Assembly (NCBI GenBank): GCA_009594995.1
Contig: VOPR01000038.1
Span: 1-45,986, forward strand
Length of the DNA stretch: 45,986 bases
Direction of reading: 5' to 3'
Source: Nitrospira sp.
GTDB taxonomy: Bacteria; Nitrospirota; Nitrospiria; Nitrospirales; Nitrospiraceae
The notes under the pieces were generated by a model, which worked only from the letters and a program-made list of their open reading frames with translations, made no database searches and was not told the DNA's origin. The position numbers and the translations under genes were made by a program. Of this stretch, positions 18,517-27,444 are shown in pieces (position 1 is the first letter of the stretch; each line of letters starts with the position of its first letter).

Positions 18517-18555
18517 TCGAATGGCGGGCCCTTTCGATACGCGCTGGATGAAATC

Positions 18556-18603
18556 TGCGGGTGACGCAGCAGCCTCTGCTGGAAGAGTGTTGGCGGAACA
18601 GCA
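18556..18603 (-). promoter_or_regulatory. Paired activator sites upstream of the molbindin operon
   Basis: TGCGGGTGACGCAGCA (18556-18571) and TGTTGGCGGAACAGCA (18588-18603) start 32 bp apart and each match the best dsrE site at 12 of 16 bases. The nearer one is 41 bp from the -24 GG, the same distance as at the porin. An overlapping palindrome CAGCAG-CCT-CTGCTG (18567-18581) makes the register of the first site uncertain. Confidence 0.5.
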
Positions 18604-18676
18604 GTCCCTGACATCAGGCCGCGCGTCCTGACCGGATTACACCGGCGCGAGCCTGTCGTCGTAGACCATTGATCCT

Positions 18677-18720
18677 GAGAGACTGTGTCTCTCGACTGAC
18701 AGAAGCGGTCCCGGTATGGT
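18677..18720 (+). promoter_or_regulatory. Sigma-70-like promoter and palindromic operator of the kinase-regulator genes
   Basis: TCGACT (18692-18697) and TATGGT (18715-18720) are 17 bp apart and could be the -35 and -10 of the histidine-kinase operon, with a start near 18727. A perfect 7-bp-arm palindrome GAGAGAC-TGT-GTCTCTC (18677-18693) abuts and overlaps the -35. Its position suggests an operator; the protein that would bind is unknown. Confidence 0.4.
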
Positions 18721-18747
18721 ACGGTGACCGTTCACCACGAGGCCTGC

Positions 18748-20334
18748 ATGCGCTGGCTCCACGACCGTTCGATCGGACAGAAGTTTTTCCTCTCCTTCGG
18801 AGTCATCCTCAGCCTCCTGGCGTTGAGTCTCACGGCGCTCCTCGTCTATCTGAGCCGCATCAACAGCTACGTCGATCGCCACAAACGCATCACCGTCCCG
18901 GCCATCGTCACCGCAGCCACCATGCAACGGTCGGCCTATGAGATGAATCTCAGCCTGCACATCTTCCTCGAACAGGTAACGAAGACCGGTGCGGACGACA
19001 CCCTCGCGCGTTTGACCAGGCACACTGATGAGATCCGTCAGTCGCTGCAGCTCTATCGCTCCACCCATGCGGCACGCACCCATCCGATTCTGTTGGGTAT
19101 GCTGAATCAACACCAGCGTCTGGATCTGGCCGACCAGGAAGACCAGGCCGTTGCCGAGATCGATCACGCGTTACAAGAATTGAACGGCTTGTGGAGCGCG
19201 GCCCTCGCGCAACCGCAGGCCCCCGGAACGCCTCACTCTCCGACCACCAAAGCCGATGCCCTCATTGCGACACTCACCCACAACCTCGATCAACTGGTCG
19301 CCGCCCACCGCGACATCGATGTAGAAATGAAAGTAGAGGGAGACCTTCTTCTGCAGCAGGCGCGCCTGGTTGCGCTGGGACTGGTCGCCGTCCTCGGCCT
19401 GGTGATCGCGGTGATCTACCTCTCCGTGAATCGCCAGATCGCCAAACCGCTCCAGCGACTATCGGTGACGGCAGACCGCGTGGCCCATCATGATCTGACC
19501 GCGCAATTTGAGTCGTGGCCAGGCCGTGATGAAGTCGGCACATTGGCCGCATCGCTCTCCTCCATGGTTACGAGCCTGCGCGAACAAACGGCCGCCACCG
19601 CCAGGAAGACGAAGGAACTGGAGGCCTTTACCTATTCCGTGGCGCACGACCTCAAAGGCCCCCTGCGGGAGATCGAAGGGTTCTCCTCGTTGCTCGAAAA
19701 ACGGTTTCTCGAAGGCGGTGATGCCGAAACCCGCCACCACATCGATGTCATCCGCCGGTCTTCGCTGCGCCTCACCCACATGATCGATGCGCTGCTGAAG
19801 TACTCGCGCTTGGAGCAACAGGACCTACCTCGTCAGCGCTTCAACGTCCTGGAGATGATCACGACCCTCATCACCGACCGGTTCAGCGGCCTGCAGGGTC
19901 CGAAACCGAAAATTCAGGTCGCCCTGCCGTTCGCGGATCTGTACGGCGAGCCGGTGAGTATCCGTCAGGCCATCGCCAACCTGCTCGACAATGCGGCGAA
20001 GTTCTCCCGACACACTGCGGCCCCCGCCATCACCATCGGCGGCACCAGGACCAATACCGAACGCATCCTGTGGGTGCAGGACAACGGCATCGGTTTTGAT
20101 GCGGCGCAAAGCGACAAGATCTTCGGCCTCTTTGAGCGGTTGCACAGTCCGCAAGACTATGAAGGCACGGGAGTCGGGCTGGCGATCGTCAAGCTCGTGA
20201 TGGACAAACATGATGGACGTGTGTGGGCCGAATCCACGCCAGGCGCGGGCAGCAAGTTCTCCCTCGCGTTTCCAGAACGAGCCGAAATTATCGTGGATCG
20301 GACAGCACCATCCTCTCCCCTGCCATCGGCCTGA
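18748..20334 (+). CDS. Membrane sensor histidine kinase
   Basis: A 528-residue two-component kinase. A first membrane helix (FFLSFGVILSLLALSLTALL) and a second near residue 210 (ALGLVAVLGLVIAVIYLSV) enclose a helical periplasmic sensor region of about 165 residues, of four-helix-bundle type. A HAMP domain (NRQIAKPLQRLSVTADRV) follows, then HisKA with phospho-accepting H300 in YSVAHDLKGPLREIEGF, and a HATPase domain with N-box IANLLDNAAKFS, G1 DNGIGFD and G2 GTGVGLAIVKL. There is no PAS domain. The start at 18748 has GAGG 7 bp upstream; a GTG at 18724 is possible. The NtrC-type regulator starts 4 bp after the stop, so the two form a pair. The signal is unknown. Confidence 0.92.
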   Translation: MRWLHDRSIGQKFFLSFGVILSLLALSLTALLVYLSRINSYVDRHKRITVPAIVTAATMQRSAYEMNLSLHIFLEQVTKTGADDTLARLTRHTDEIRQSLQLYRSTHAARTHPILLGMLNQHQRLDLADQEDQAVAEIDHALQELNGLWSAALAQPQAPGTPHSPTTKADALIATLTHNLDQLVAAHRDIDVEMKVEGDLLLQQARLVALGLVAVLGLVIAVIYLSVNRQIAKPLQRLSVTADRVAHHDLTAQFESWPGRDEVGTLAASLSSMVTSLREQTAATARKTKELEAFTYSVAHDLKGPLREIEGFSSLLEKRFLEGGDAETRHHIDVIRRSSLRLTHMIDALLKYSRLEQQDLPRQRFNVLEMITTLITDRFSGLQGPKPKIQVALPFADLYGEPVSIRQAIANLLDNAAKFSRHTAAPAITIGGTRTNTERILWVQDNGIGFDAAQSDKIFGLFERLHSPQDYEGTGVGLAIVKLVMDKHDGRVWAESTPGAGSKFSLAFPERAEIIVDRTAPSSPLPSA

Positions 20335-20338
20335 CATC

Positions 20339-21697
20339 ATGAACACAGAACGCATCCGCACCCTGATCATCGATGACGAAGAATTTGTCCGATTGGTCGT
20401 AGAGCAGGCCCTCCGCGAGGAAGGATGCGACACCCGGACGGCCAGTGGCGGGCAGAACGGCCTCGATCTACTGCGCACCGGCGACTTCGACTGTGTCATC
20501 ACCGATCTGCGAATGCCCGGCGTCGACGGTCGTGCCGTGCTGCGCTGGGTCAAGGACCATCAACCGGACGTCGATGTGATCGTGTTGACCGGCCACGGTG
20601 ACGTCAAGGACGCCGTGGCGGCCATCAAGGACGGGGCCTGGGATTTCCTGATCAAAGACACACCCTTTGACGGCGCAGCCGTGAAGGCGGCCCTGGCCAA
20701 ACTGCGCACCGTGCGGGAACTCCGCCGTGAAAATCTGGCGGCGCGGCATGGGGGCTATCGCCAGGAGGCCGTGGTCAAGGGAATCAGCCAGGCCTGGCAG
20801 ACGCTGGAGACGCAGATCGCTCAGGTGGCGCCCTCGCAAGCCCCGGTGTTGATTCAAGGCGAAACCGGTTCCGGAAAGGAAGTGGTCGCGCGCCTGCTGC
20901 ACGCGCAGAGCCGTCGGGCCAGCGGCCCTTGTATTGCGATCAATTGCGGAGCAGTCAGCCGGGAATTATTGGAGAGCGAACTATTCGGCTACGAGAAAGG
21001 CGCCTTCACCGGAGCCACCACGGCCAAGCCAGGCCTCATCGCCGCAGCCGAAGGCGGGTCGTTGTTTCTGGATGAAGTTGGCGAAATGCCGGGGCCCATG
21101 CAGGTGAGTCTGCTGCGCTTTCTCGACCGGAACGAATACCGTCCCGTCGGCAGCACCCGCACGCTTCGGGCTGATGTCCGGATCATCTGCGCGACGAATC
21201 GCGACCTTCAGGAACTGGTCTTCCAGGGTCGGTTTCGCGATGACCTGCTCTATCGCATCAATACCGTCACGTTACGAGTCCCGCCGCTGCGGGAACGGTC
21301 GGAGGATATCCCCGGACTGGTCGGTCACATTCTGCAGACGCTACGCATCCCCGGCACGACGACGCGAACACCCACTCCGGAGGGCCTGGCGCACCTGACA
21401 TCCTACCGCTGGCCGGGCAACGTACGGGAGCTGCGCAACGTGATCGAGCGCATCGTGCTCATGAGTCCGAAAACCGGCCCCATCACCCGCGAAGAGATTC
21501 TACATGTCCTCCCACAGGCATCCCCGGCCGCCGGACCGCAAGACCAGACACAGCTGCCACTCGAGGAAATCGAACGCCTGCACATCGAGCGCGTGCTCCA
21601 GGCCAGCGGTGGCAACAAAACCAAGGCCGCTCAGACCCTTCAGATCGACTACAAGACTCTGCTGACCAAGCTGAAGAAATATGAAGCGGGCCATTGA
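20339..21697 (+). CDS. NtrC-family sigma-54-dependent response regulator
   Basis: A 452-residue activator that, once phosphorylated, drives sigma-54 RNA polymerase open-complex formation. The receiver domain has the acidic pair in LIIDDEEFV and phospho-accepting D56 in VITDLRMPGVDG. The AAA+ domain has Walker A GETGSGKE near residue 174, the sigma-54-contacting GAFTGA loop at residues 221-226, and SLFLDEVGEMP as Walker B. The C-terminal Fis-type HTH is IERVLQASGGNKTKAAQTL and on. It is coupled to the kinase gene 4 bp upstream. Sigma-54-like promoters with a shared paired site occur before the porin, dsrE and molbindin genes, and this is the only such activator in the window, so it is the likely regulator of all three. 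Confidence 0.94.
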   Translation: MNTERIRTLIIDDEEFVRLVVEQALREEGCDTRTASGGQNGLDLLRTGDFDCVITDLRMPGVDGRAVLRWVKDHQPDVDVIVLTGHGDVKDAVAAIKDGAWDFLIKDTPFDGAAVKAALAKLRTVRELRRENLAARHGGYRQEAVVKGISQAWQTLETQIAQVAPSQAPVLIQGETGSGKEVVARLLHAQSRRASGPCIAINCGAVSRELLESELFGYEKGAFTGATTAKPGLIAAAEGGSLFLDEVGEMPGPMQVSLLRFLDRNEYRPVGSTRTLRADVRIICATNRDLQELVFQGRFRDDLLYRINTVTLRVPPLRERSEDIPGLVGHILQTLRIPGTTTRTPTPEGLAHLTSYRWPGNVRELRNVIERIVLMSPKTGPITREEILHVLPQASPAAGPQDQTQLPLEEIERLHIERVLQASGGNKTKAAQTLQIDYKTLLTKLKKYEAGH

Positions 21698-21815
21698 TCG
21701 CGATACCATCTGCAACTGCCATTTTCCCCACATCGACAGCGCACCCCGAAGTAACGGACAATAGGCCCCGCATGCACTCTCGACACTCGAACCCGGTCTG
21801 GAAGGAGCGACGAGT

Positions 21816-22418
21816 ATGACAGAGCCTGGATCATCGGGCGAACAGCAGGCACAGGCACGATTCGGGACAGCAGCGCGCGCGGCGGCGTTCTATGAGCATC
21901 AGATGTTGGCGTCCCTGAATCAGCCCATGCAGCAGTTCATCGCACGCATGGAGATGGTATACATCGCCACGTCCGACGCCAAAGGGAATTGCGACTGTTC
22001 ATTCCGCGCCGGCCTGCCGGGATTTGTACAGGTGCTGGATGAGAAGACGCTGGCCTATCCGGAATATCGTGGCAATGGGGTGCTGGCCAGTGTGGGCAAT
22101 CTGTTGGAGAATCCGCACATCGGCATGATCTTTCTCGACTACTACCAGACGACCGTGGGACTCCACGTGAACGGGCGGGCTCACGTGCTCGACCAGGAGG
22201 AGGCAGCCGCCCTCCCGAATCGTTCTCACGCCATGACCGAAAGCGCCCACAGCATGGGTGGTCGCCAGCCGAAGGCCTGGATTGTCATCAGCGTGGAAGA
22301 AGCCTACATCCATTGCTCTAAACACGTGCCGCTGCTACAGCGACTCGACAAGCAGATTGCTTGGGGCACCGATGATGAACGGCTCAAAGGCGGGAACTTC
22401 TTCAAGGTCAAACCCTAG
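21816..22418 (+). CDS. Pyridoxamine 5'-phosphate oxidase-fold (PPOX) protein
   Basis: A 200-residue split-barrel flavin-binding-type protein. Features include EMVYIATSDAKGNCDCSFRAG, where the first strands of the barrel bind FMN, then LAYPEYRGNGVLASVGNLLE, HIGMIFLDYYQTTVGLHVNG, and a C-terminal KAWIVISVEEAYIHCSKHVP close to the general pattern of the family. AAGGAG lies about 10 bp before the ATG at 21816. It faces the Tex gene convergently. Members of this branch act on small molecules or bind F420, FMN or haem, so no reaction can be assigned. Confidence 0.85.
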   Translation: MTEPGSSGEQQAQARFGTAARAAAFYEHQMLASLNQPMQQFIARMEMVYIATSDAKGNCDCSFRAGLPGFVQVLDEKTLAYPEYRGNGVLASVGNLLENPHIGMIFLDYYQTTVGLHVNGRAHVLDQEEAAALPNRSHAMTESAHSMGGRQPKAWIVISVEEAYIHCSKHVPLLQRLDKQIAWGTDDERLKGGNFFKVKP

Positions 22419-22462
22419 GCGTTCTGCCGCGACGCCGCCTCGGATTCAGGCACAGCTACCCG

Positions 22463-24862
22463 TCATTTTTTCTGCTGCGCCCGGGCCATGGCCAACGCAA
22501 ACGCGCTGATGGGCTGGGACTCACGGGACGCAGGCCGCGCGCCTTCGGCCGGGCGGCGGTCTCTAGCCTCACGCGGGGCTCCTGCACGAGAGTCAGGCTG
22601 TGAGGCCGGCGCCGCCGCATCCTCCATACGCATGGTCAGTGAAATCCGCTGTCGTGGCACATCGACGGACAGCACCTTCACCTTCACGATCTGGCCCGGT
22701 TTCACCACCTCATGCGGATCCTTGACGAACTTATTGGCCAGGGCGGACACGTGGACGAGACCGTCCTGATGCACACCGATATCGACGAACGCTCCGAATG
22801 CCGCGACATTGGTCACCACGCCTTCTAGCACCATCCCGGGCTGCAAATCGGCGAGTGACTCCACGCCATCGCGAAACGTTGCCGTCTTGAATTCAGGACG
22901 CGGGTCACGGCCCGGCTTTTCCAATTCCGAGAGGATATCCCGCACCGTCGGAAGACCGAAGGTCTCGTTGGTGAACTCCGCCGGGGAGAGGTCCTTCAGG
23001 ACGGCGGGCTTTCCCATGACCTCGGCGATGCCCTTGTTCAGCCGCGCCAGCATCCGCTCGACAACCGGGTAGGCTTCCGGGTGCACAGCCGAACGGTCCA
23101 ACGGATTGTCCCCATTGTTGATCCGCAAAAATCCCGCCGCCTGTTCGAACGTCTTCTCGCCCAGACGCGGCACCTTGCGAATCATCACGCGATTCGGAAA
23201 CGGACCATGCGCATCCCGATACTCGACAATATTTTGAGCCAGCACCCGATTCAAACCGGAGACGCGGGCCAGCAATGGTGCCGAGGCCGTGTTCACATCC
23301 ACTCCCACCGCGTTCACGCAATCTTCGACGGTCGCATCCAGTGATCGGGCCAGGGCCCGCTGATTCACATCGTGCTGATACTGCCCCACTCCGATAGATT
23401 TGGGATCGATTTTGACCAACTCCGCCAGGGGGTCCTGCAGACGCCGGGCGATCGACACCGCCCCGCGCAGGCTCACATCGAGCGTTGGAAACTCCGCGGC
23501 GGCAAAGGCCGACGCGGAATAGACGGAGGCCCCCGCTTCGCTCACTACAATCTTCACCACCTTCTGCTCCGGCTTCCGTTCCGACACCAGCTTGATGACC
23601 TCGACGGCAAGTTTGTCCGTCTCACGGCTGGCCGTGCCGTTGCCGATCGAAATCAATTCGACGCCATGCCGGATCACCAGCTCCACGATGGTTGCGAGCG
23701 CTCCCTGCCAATCATTGCGAGGTTGATGCGGATAAATCGTGGTCGTCTCCAGCAATTTTCCGGTCGCGTCCACGACCGCCACCTTGCAACCGGTGCGGAT
23801 ACCGGGATCGAGGCCGAGCACGGCTTTCGGACCGGCCGGCGCCGCCAGCAAGAGCTCGTGGAGATTGCGTCCGAAAATCTTGATCGCTTCCGCCTCCGCC
23901 GCCTCGCGCACCTGGAGGAGCAACTCCGTGCTGAGATGCAGATGCACCTTGACCCGCCAGGCCCAGTAGCAGACATCATTCAACCATTTGTCGGCGCGCC
24001 GGCCGCGGTTTTCGATGCCGAAATGACCGGCGATCAGGGCCGCACAGGGATGCGGCACCTGGGCATCGAGCGCTTCTCCGAGACCGAGATCCAGTTTGAG
24101 CACGCCCAATGTACGGCCTCGGAACATGGCCAGGGCGCGATGGGAAGGAATCGTGCGGATGGTTTCCGAATAGGCGTAGTAGTCGCGAAACTTCTCTTCT
24201 TCCGCCGTTTCTTTGCCGGGCATGACCGTGGAGGTGACGATACCTTCGTTCCACAACTTCGCGCGCAGCGTCGCGAGCAAGTCGGCCGTTTCGGCAAATC
24301 GTTCCACCAGAATATCGCGGGCCCCTTCCAATGCGCTCTTCGCATCGGGCACGTTGATGGCCTCGACACCCTCGGCGGCCGCTACCACCTTCACGTATTT
24401 CACGGCTTCCTGCTCGGGATCCAGCGTGGGATCGGCGAGCAGCGCATTGGCCAGCGGCTCCAACCCTGCCTCACGCGCGATTTGCGCCTTGGTGCGGCGT
24501 TTGGGCTTGAACGGCAGATAGATGTCTTCCACCACTTGTTTCGTCGCTGCCTGTTCGATTGCGCGACGCAGCTCATCGGTCAGTTTTCCCTGCTCTTCGA
24601 TCGACGCCAGGATCGTCTGCCGCCGTTCTTCCAATTCACGCAGATACAGGAGCCGCTCTTCCAACGTGCGCAGATGCGTGTCGTCCAAATTGTTGGTGGC
24701 CTCTTTGCGATAGCGCGCGATGAAGGGCACCGTCGCCCCGCCGTCCAACAGGGTCACTGCCGCCGCCACTTGCGGAGACGTCACGCTCAATTCCTTGGCG
24801 AGGAGATCGACAATACGTTGTTGTGCTGCAGCTGAAATGGCCGGCGTCGTCAATGCAGTCAT
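22463..24862 (-). CDS. tex: Tex family RNA-binding transcription accessory protein
   Basis: A 799-residue cytoplasmic protein of the Tex family, which binds nucleic acid and is involved in transcription and RNA stability. In order: the N-terminal helical Tex region with [20 protein letters not shown], the YqgF-like RNase H-fold domain ([20 protein letters not shown]), the helix-hairpin-helix region ([20 protein letters not shown]), and an S1 RNA-binding domain near the C-terminus ([21 protein letters not shown]). Its tail is Ala/Arg-rich and disordered. Length is normal for the family. The upstream neighbour (kup) is divergent and the downstream PPOX gene is convergent, so it is transcribed alone. 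Confidence 0.96.
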   Translation of the reverse strand: MTALTTPAISAAAQQRIVDLLAKELSVTSPQVAAAVTLLDGGATVPFIARYRKEATNNLDDTHLRTLEERLLYLRELEERRQTILASIEEQGKLTDELRRAIEQAATKQVVEDIYLPFKPKRRTKAQIAREAGLEPLANALLADPTLDPEQEAVKYVKVVAAAEGVEAINVPDAKSALEGARDILVERFAETADLLATLRAKLWNEGIVTSTVMPGKETAEEEKFRDYYAYSETIRTIPSHRALAMFRGRTLGVLKLDLGLGEALDAQVPHPCAALIAGHFGIENRGRRADKWLNDVCYWAWRVKVHLHLSTELLLQVREAAEAEAIKIFGRNLHELLLAAPAGPKAVLGLDPGIRTGCKVAVVDATGKLLETTTIYPHQPRNDWQGALATIVELVIRHGVELISIGNGTASRETDKLAVEVIKLVSERKPEQKVVKIVVSEAGASVYSASAFAAAEFPTLDVSLRGAVSIARRLQDPLAELVKIDPKSIGVGQYQHDVNQRALARSLDATVEDCVNAVGVDVNTASAPLLARVSGLNRVLAQNIVEYRDAHGPFPNRVMIRKVPRLGEKTFEQAAGFLRINNGDNPLDRSAVHPEAYPVVERMLARLNKGIAEVMGKPAVLKDLSPAEFTNETFGLPTVRDILSELEKPGRDPRPEFKTATFRDGVESLADLQPGMVLEGVVTNVAAFGAFVDIGVHQDGLVHVSALANKFVKDPHEVVKPGQIVKVKVLSVDVPRQRISLTMRMEDAAAPASQPDSRAGAPREARDRRPAEGARPASRESQPISAFALAMARAQQKK

Positions 24863-25091
24863 GGGTGGCTATCAAGCTTTCCGAAAGCAAGGCGTGACCG
24901 ATTGTGATGCAACCGGTCTCAGAGGCTTTCTTGTCAGGTGAAGTCAATCAACTCGGGCGGCGCGGTCTCGATACCCCGTTGCGATGGCTGACCGGGAATC
25001 TAGCAGAAGAATCGCGGAAGTTCCAGGCCGGATACAGGACATTGACTCCTTACTTCGAAAGCCCACGATTGCTGCGATTCCGCGGTGAGCG

Positions 25092-25120
25092 CCGACATCG
25101 CCTTCGGGACATGTTATAGT
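25092..25120 (+). promoter_or_regulatory. Possible sigma-70-type promoter of kup
   Basis: CCGACA (25092-25097) and TATAGT (25115-25120) are 17 bp apart, with a start site near 25127 and a leader of about 54 bases. It lies in the 318-bp divergent gap between tex and kup (24863-25180). Nothing else was recognised there. Confidence 0.4.
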
Positions 25121-25180
25121 CCGGTTCGCCAACGGACTGCCGGCTCACCAGCGCGACCACTCACGCCCGAAGGCTCATGC

Positions 25181-27064
25181 ATGCCGAAAGCTTTGGATCA
25201 TCCGCAGGCTCCCCTCCCGTTGGCCGTCGCCGCAATGGGTGTCGTGTATGGCGACATCGGCACCAGCCCACTCTATGCCCTGCGCGAGTGTTTTCACGAA
25301 TCGCACGGACTCCCGGTCACACCCGACAACGTGCTGGGCATCTTATCCATGATCGTCTGGTCGCTCGTGCTGGTCGTGACCGTGAAATATCTGCTGTTCG
25401 TGATGAAAGCGGACAACGACGGGGAAGGAGGCATGCTGGCGCTGATGGCGCTCAGCCAGCGGTCCCATCCTGTCAATTTACGCAAAGGGCTGAGCCTGGT
25501 TGTTTCACTGGGATTGATCGGCGTCGCGTTTCTCTACAGCGATGGCATTATCACGCCGGCGATTTCCGTACTCAGCGCCGTCGAGGGGCTCACGCTGGCC
25601 ACGGATGTATTCACTCCGTATGTCCTGCCGATTACCGTTGCGCTGGTCGCCGTCCTCTTTACCATTCAGCGCCGCGGTTCCGGAACCATCGGCAGTATCT
25701 TCGGGCCCATCATGCTGGTCTGGTTCGCCACACTGGCGCTGCTGGGCCTCCATAGCTTGATCCCAACTCCCGCCGTGCTGCTCGCCGCCAATCCATGGTA
25801 TGCCGTCGGGTTTCTCATTCACCATGCGGGCATCGGTTTCCTCGTATTGGGCAGTGTGTTTTTGGTTCTCACGGGCGCCGAGGCCCTGTATGCAGACATG
25901 GGGCATTTCGGGCGGCGGCCGATACAGCTTGGCTGGTTCGCCGTGGCGCTGCCGGCGTTGCTGCTTCAATACTTCGGCCAAGGTGCGCTGCTCATACGAA
26001 ACCCGGCGGCACTCGCCAACCCCTTTTATCATCTAGCCCCGAATTGGATGCTCTATCCGCTGATCGCGCTGGCGACCGTGGCCACCATCATTGCGTCCCA
26101 AGCCATGTTGTCCGGTGCGTTTTCCCTCACCTTGCAGGCCGTGCAACTGGGCTATCTTCCGCCGCTGCGAATCACGCACACCTCCGCGGAGCAGCATGGT
26201 CAAATCTATTTCGCCCTCCTGAACTGGCTGATGTTTATCGGCACCGTCGGGCTGATTCTCTCGTTTGGCTCGTCAACCAACTTGGCCGCTGCCTATGGCA
26301 TCGCCGTCTCCGGCTCCATGATCATCACAACGCTCCTCATGTACCGGGTTGCACGCAGCCATTGGCAATGGAGTGCGCCGCCGGCGGTCATGGCAGTGGG
26401 AGTATTTCTGTTCATCGATCTCGCCTTTTTTCTGGCAAATGCGCAGAAGATTCCGCATGGCGGATGGTTCCCGCTGCTCCTGGGCGCGGCGATTTTTACC
26501 GTGATGAGCACCTGGGCGCGAGGGCGAGCGATCGTGGCCGACCACCTACGAGTGCAATTTCCCCCGCTGCATCAGTTCGTGCATGAGGTGTTACCGACCG
26601 TGCAATGCCGGACAGCAGGGCATGCCGTATTCTTGTCACAACATCCGGACATCACACCGCCGGCCCTGCTGCAAAATGTCCGTCATAACAAATCACTTCA
26701 CGAACACGTCTATCTGCTGACCGTTCGCACGGAACACGTGCCGTTTATTCCCGCCAGTGCTCCCTTGGAGATCACCCTCGTCCGGGAAAATCTCTTTCAA
26801 GTGATCGCCCGTTGCGGTTTCATGGAAACCCCGGATATTCCGCGCGTCCTGACGCAGCTTGCCGCGCATGGCCATGTGCTGCCGATGCAGGACACTACCT
26901 TCTTTCTGAGCAGGATTACGTTTTTAGCGACCCCCAAACCGGGCATGGCCATCTGGCGGGAAAAACTGTTTGTGGTGCTATCGAGAAATACGCAGCGCGC
27001 CAGTTCTTATTTCCATCTGCCGTCAGAGCAGGTGGTGGAAATCGGACTGGTGCTGGAGATTTGA
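25181..27064 (+). CDS. kup: Kup-family potassium uptake protein
   Basis: A 627-residue inner-membrane K+/H+ symporter. The signature AAMGVVYGDIGTSPLYALRE lies near the start, followed by a series of about 12 hydrophobic segments to about residue 455 and a hydrophilic C-terminal domain of about 170 residues that ends VEIGLVLEI. ADNDGEGGMLALMAL and FLYSDGIITPAISVLSAVEG are conserved K+-pathway segments. The ATG at 25181 is preceded by GAAGG; upstream in-frame starts give a non-conserved leader. A 7-bp-stem hairpin lies just after the stop but has no T-tract. Confidence 0.95.
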   Translation: MPKALDHPQAPLPLAVAAMGVVYGDIGTSPLYALRECFHESHGLPVTPDNVLGILSMIVWSLVLVVTVKYLLFVMKADNDGEGGMLALMALSQRSHPVNLRKGLSLVVSLGLIGVAFLYSDGIITPAISVLSAVEGLTLATDVFTPYVLPITVALVAVLFTIQRRGSGTIGSIFGPIMLVWFATLALLGLHSLIPTPAVLLAANPWYAVGFLIHHAGIGFLVLGSVFLVLTGAEALYADMGHFGRRPIQLGWFAVALPALLLQYFGQGALLIRNPAALANPFYHLAPNWMLYPLIALATVATIIASQAMLSGAFSLTLQAVQLGYLPPLRITHTSAEQHGQIYFALLNWLMFIGTVGLILSFGSSTNLAAAYGIAVSGSMIITTLLMYRVARSHWQWSAPPAVMAVGVFLFIDLAFFLANAQKIPHGGWFPLLLGAAIFTVMSTWARGRAIVADHLRVQFPPLHQFVHEVLPTVQCRTAGHAVFLSQHPDITPPALLQNVRHNKSLHEHVYLLTVRTEHVPFIPASAPLEITLVRENLFQVIARCGFMETPDIPRVLTQLAAHGHVLPMQDTTFFLSRITFLATPKPGMAIWREKLFVVLSRNTQRASSYFHLPSEQVVEIGLVLEI

Positions 27065-27444
27065 GAGTCAGAGGAAGGCCTCTGCCAGTTCTTACGACTG
27101 GCACACATCGACTCGCTCTCTCCTCCATTTGTTTAGTCGAAAAGGTCTGTGTATCTTTTTTGATAACACTCATACACTTTTACAATACACATCTGAATCG
27201 TAACTTTCGTGCGTGGAAATACGTGTATTCGTATCTTATAGCAAAATAAGCGAAGCCTCCCACAAATTTTTCCGGCATCACATTTGCTTCCTCGCCTAAT
27301 GAGGACACCAGGATTGCGCTTTGTCACCTTAATGTGTAGACAGTTCCAAAAGAGTGTGATGCGCCCTTATTACCTCCGTATTAGGCAAGCCTTATTTACT
27401 GGCTCTCGGGCCAGTCAAGAGTTGGGCTGACCTTCGGAGATGCC
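27065..27444. other. AT-rich intergenic stretch before the conflict island
   Basis: A 380-bp gap, much richer in A and T than its surroundings, especially 27120-27300. It starts with a hairpin TGCCAGT-N7-ACTGGCA (27083-27103) and ends near a related one, ACTGGC-N6-GCCAGT (27398-27415), about 30 bp before the next ATG. Short imperfect repeats around GTGTAT and ATACAC lie between. It may hold the island's promoter, but no convincing -35/-10 pair was found. No gene was seen. Confidence 0.5.

Noticed and set aside
23372..24835. 487-codon antisense frame opposite tex
   Set aside because: Overlaps the whole conserved Tex core on the other strand; sequence looks like a random translation.
27083..27103. 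Intrinsic terminator after kup
   Set aside because: Stem of 7 bp with no T-tract after it; kept only as a hairpin note.
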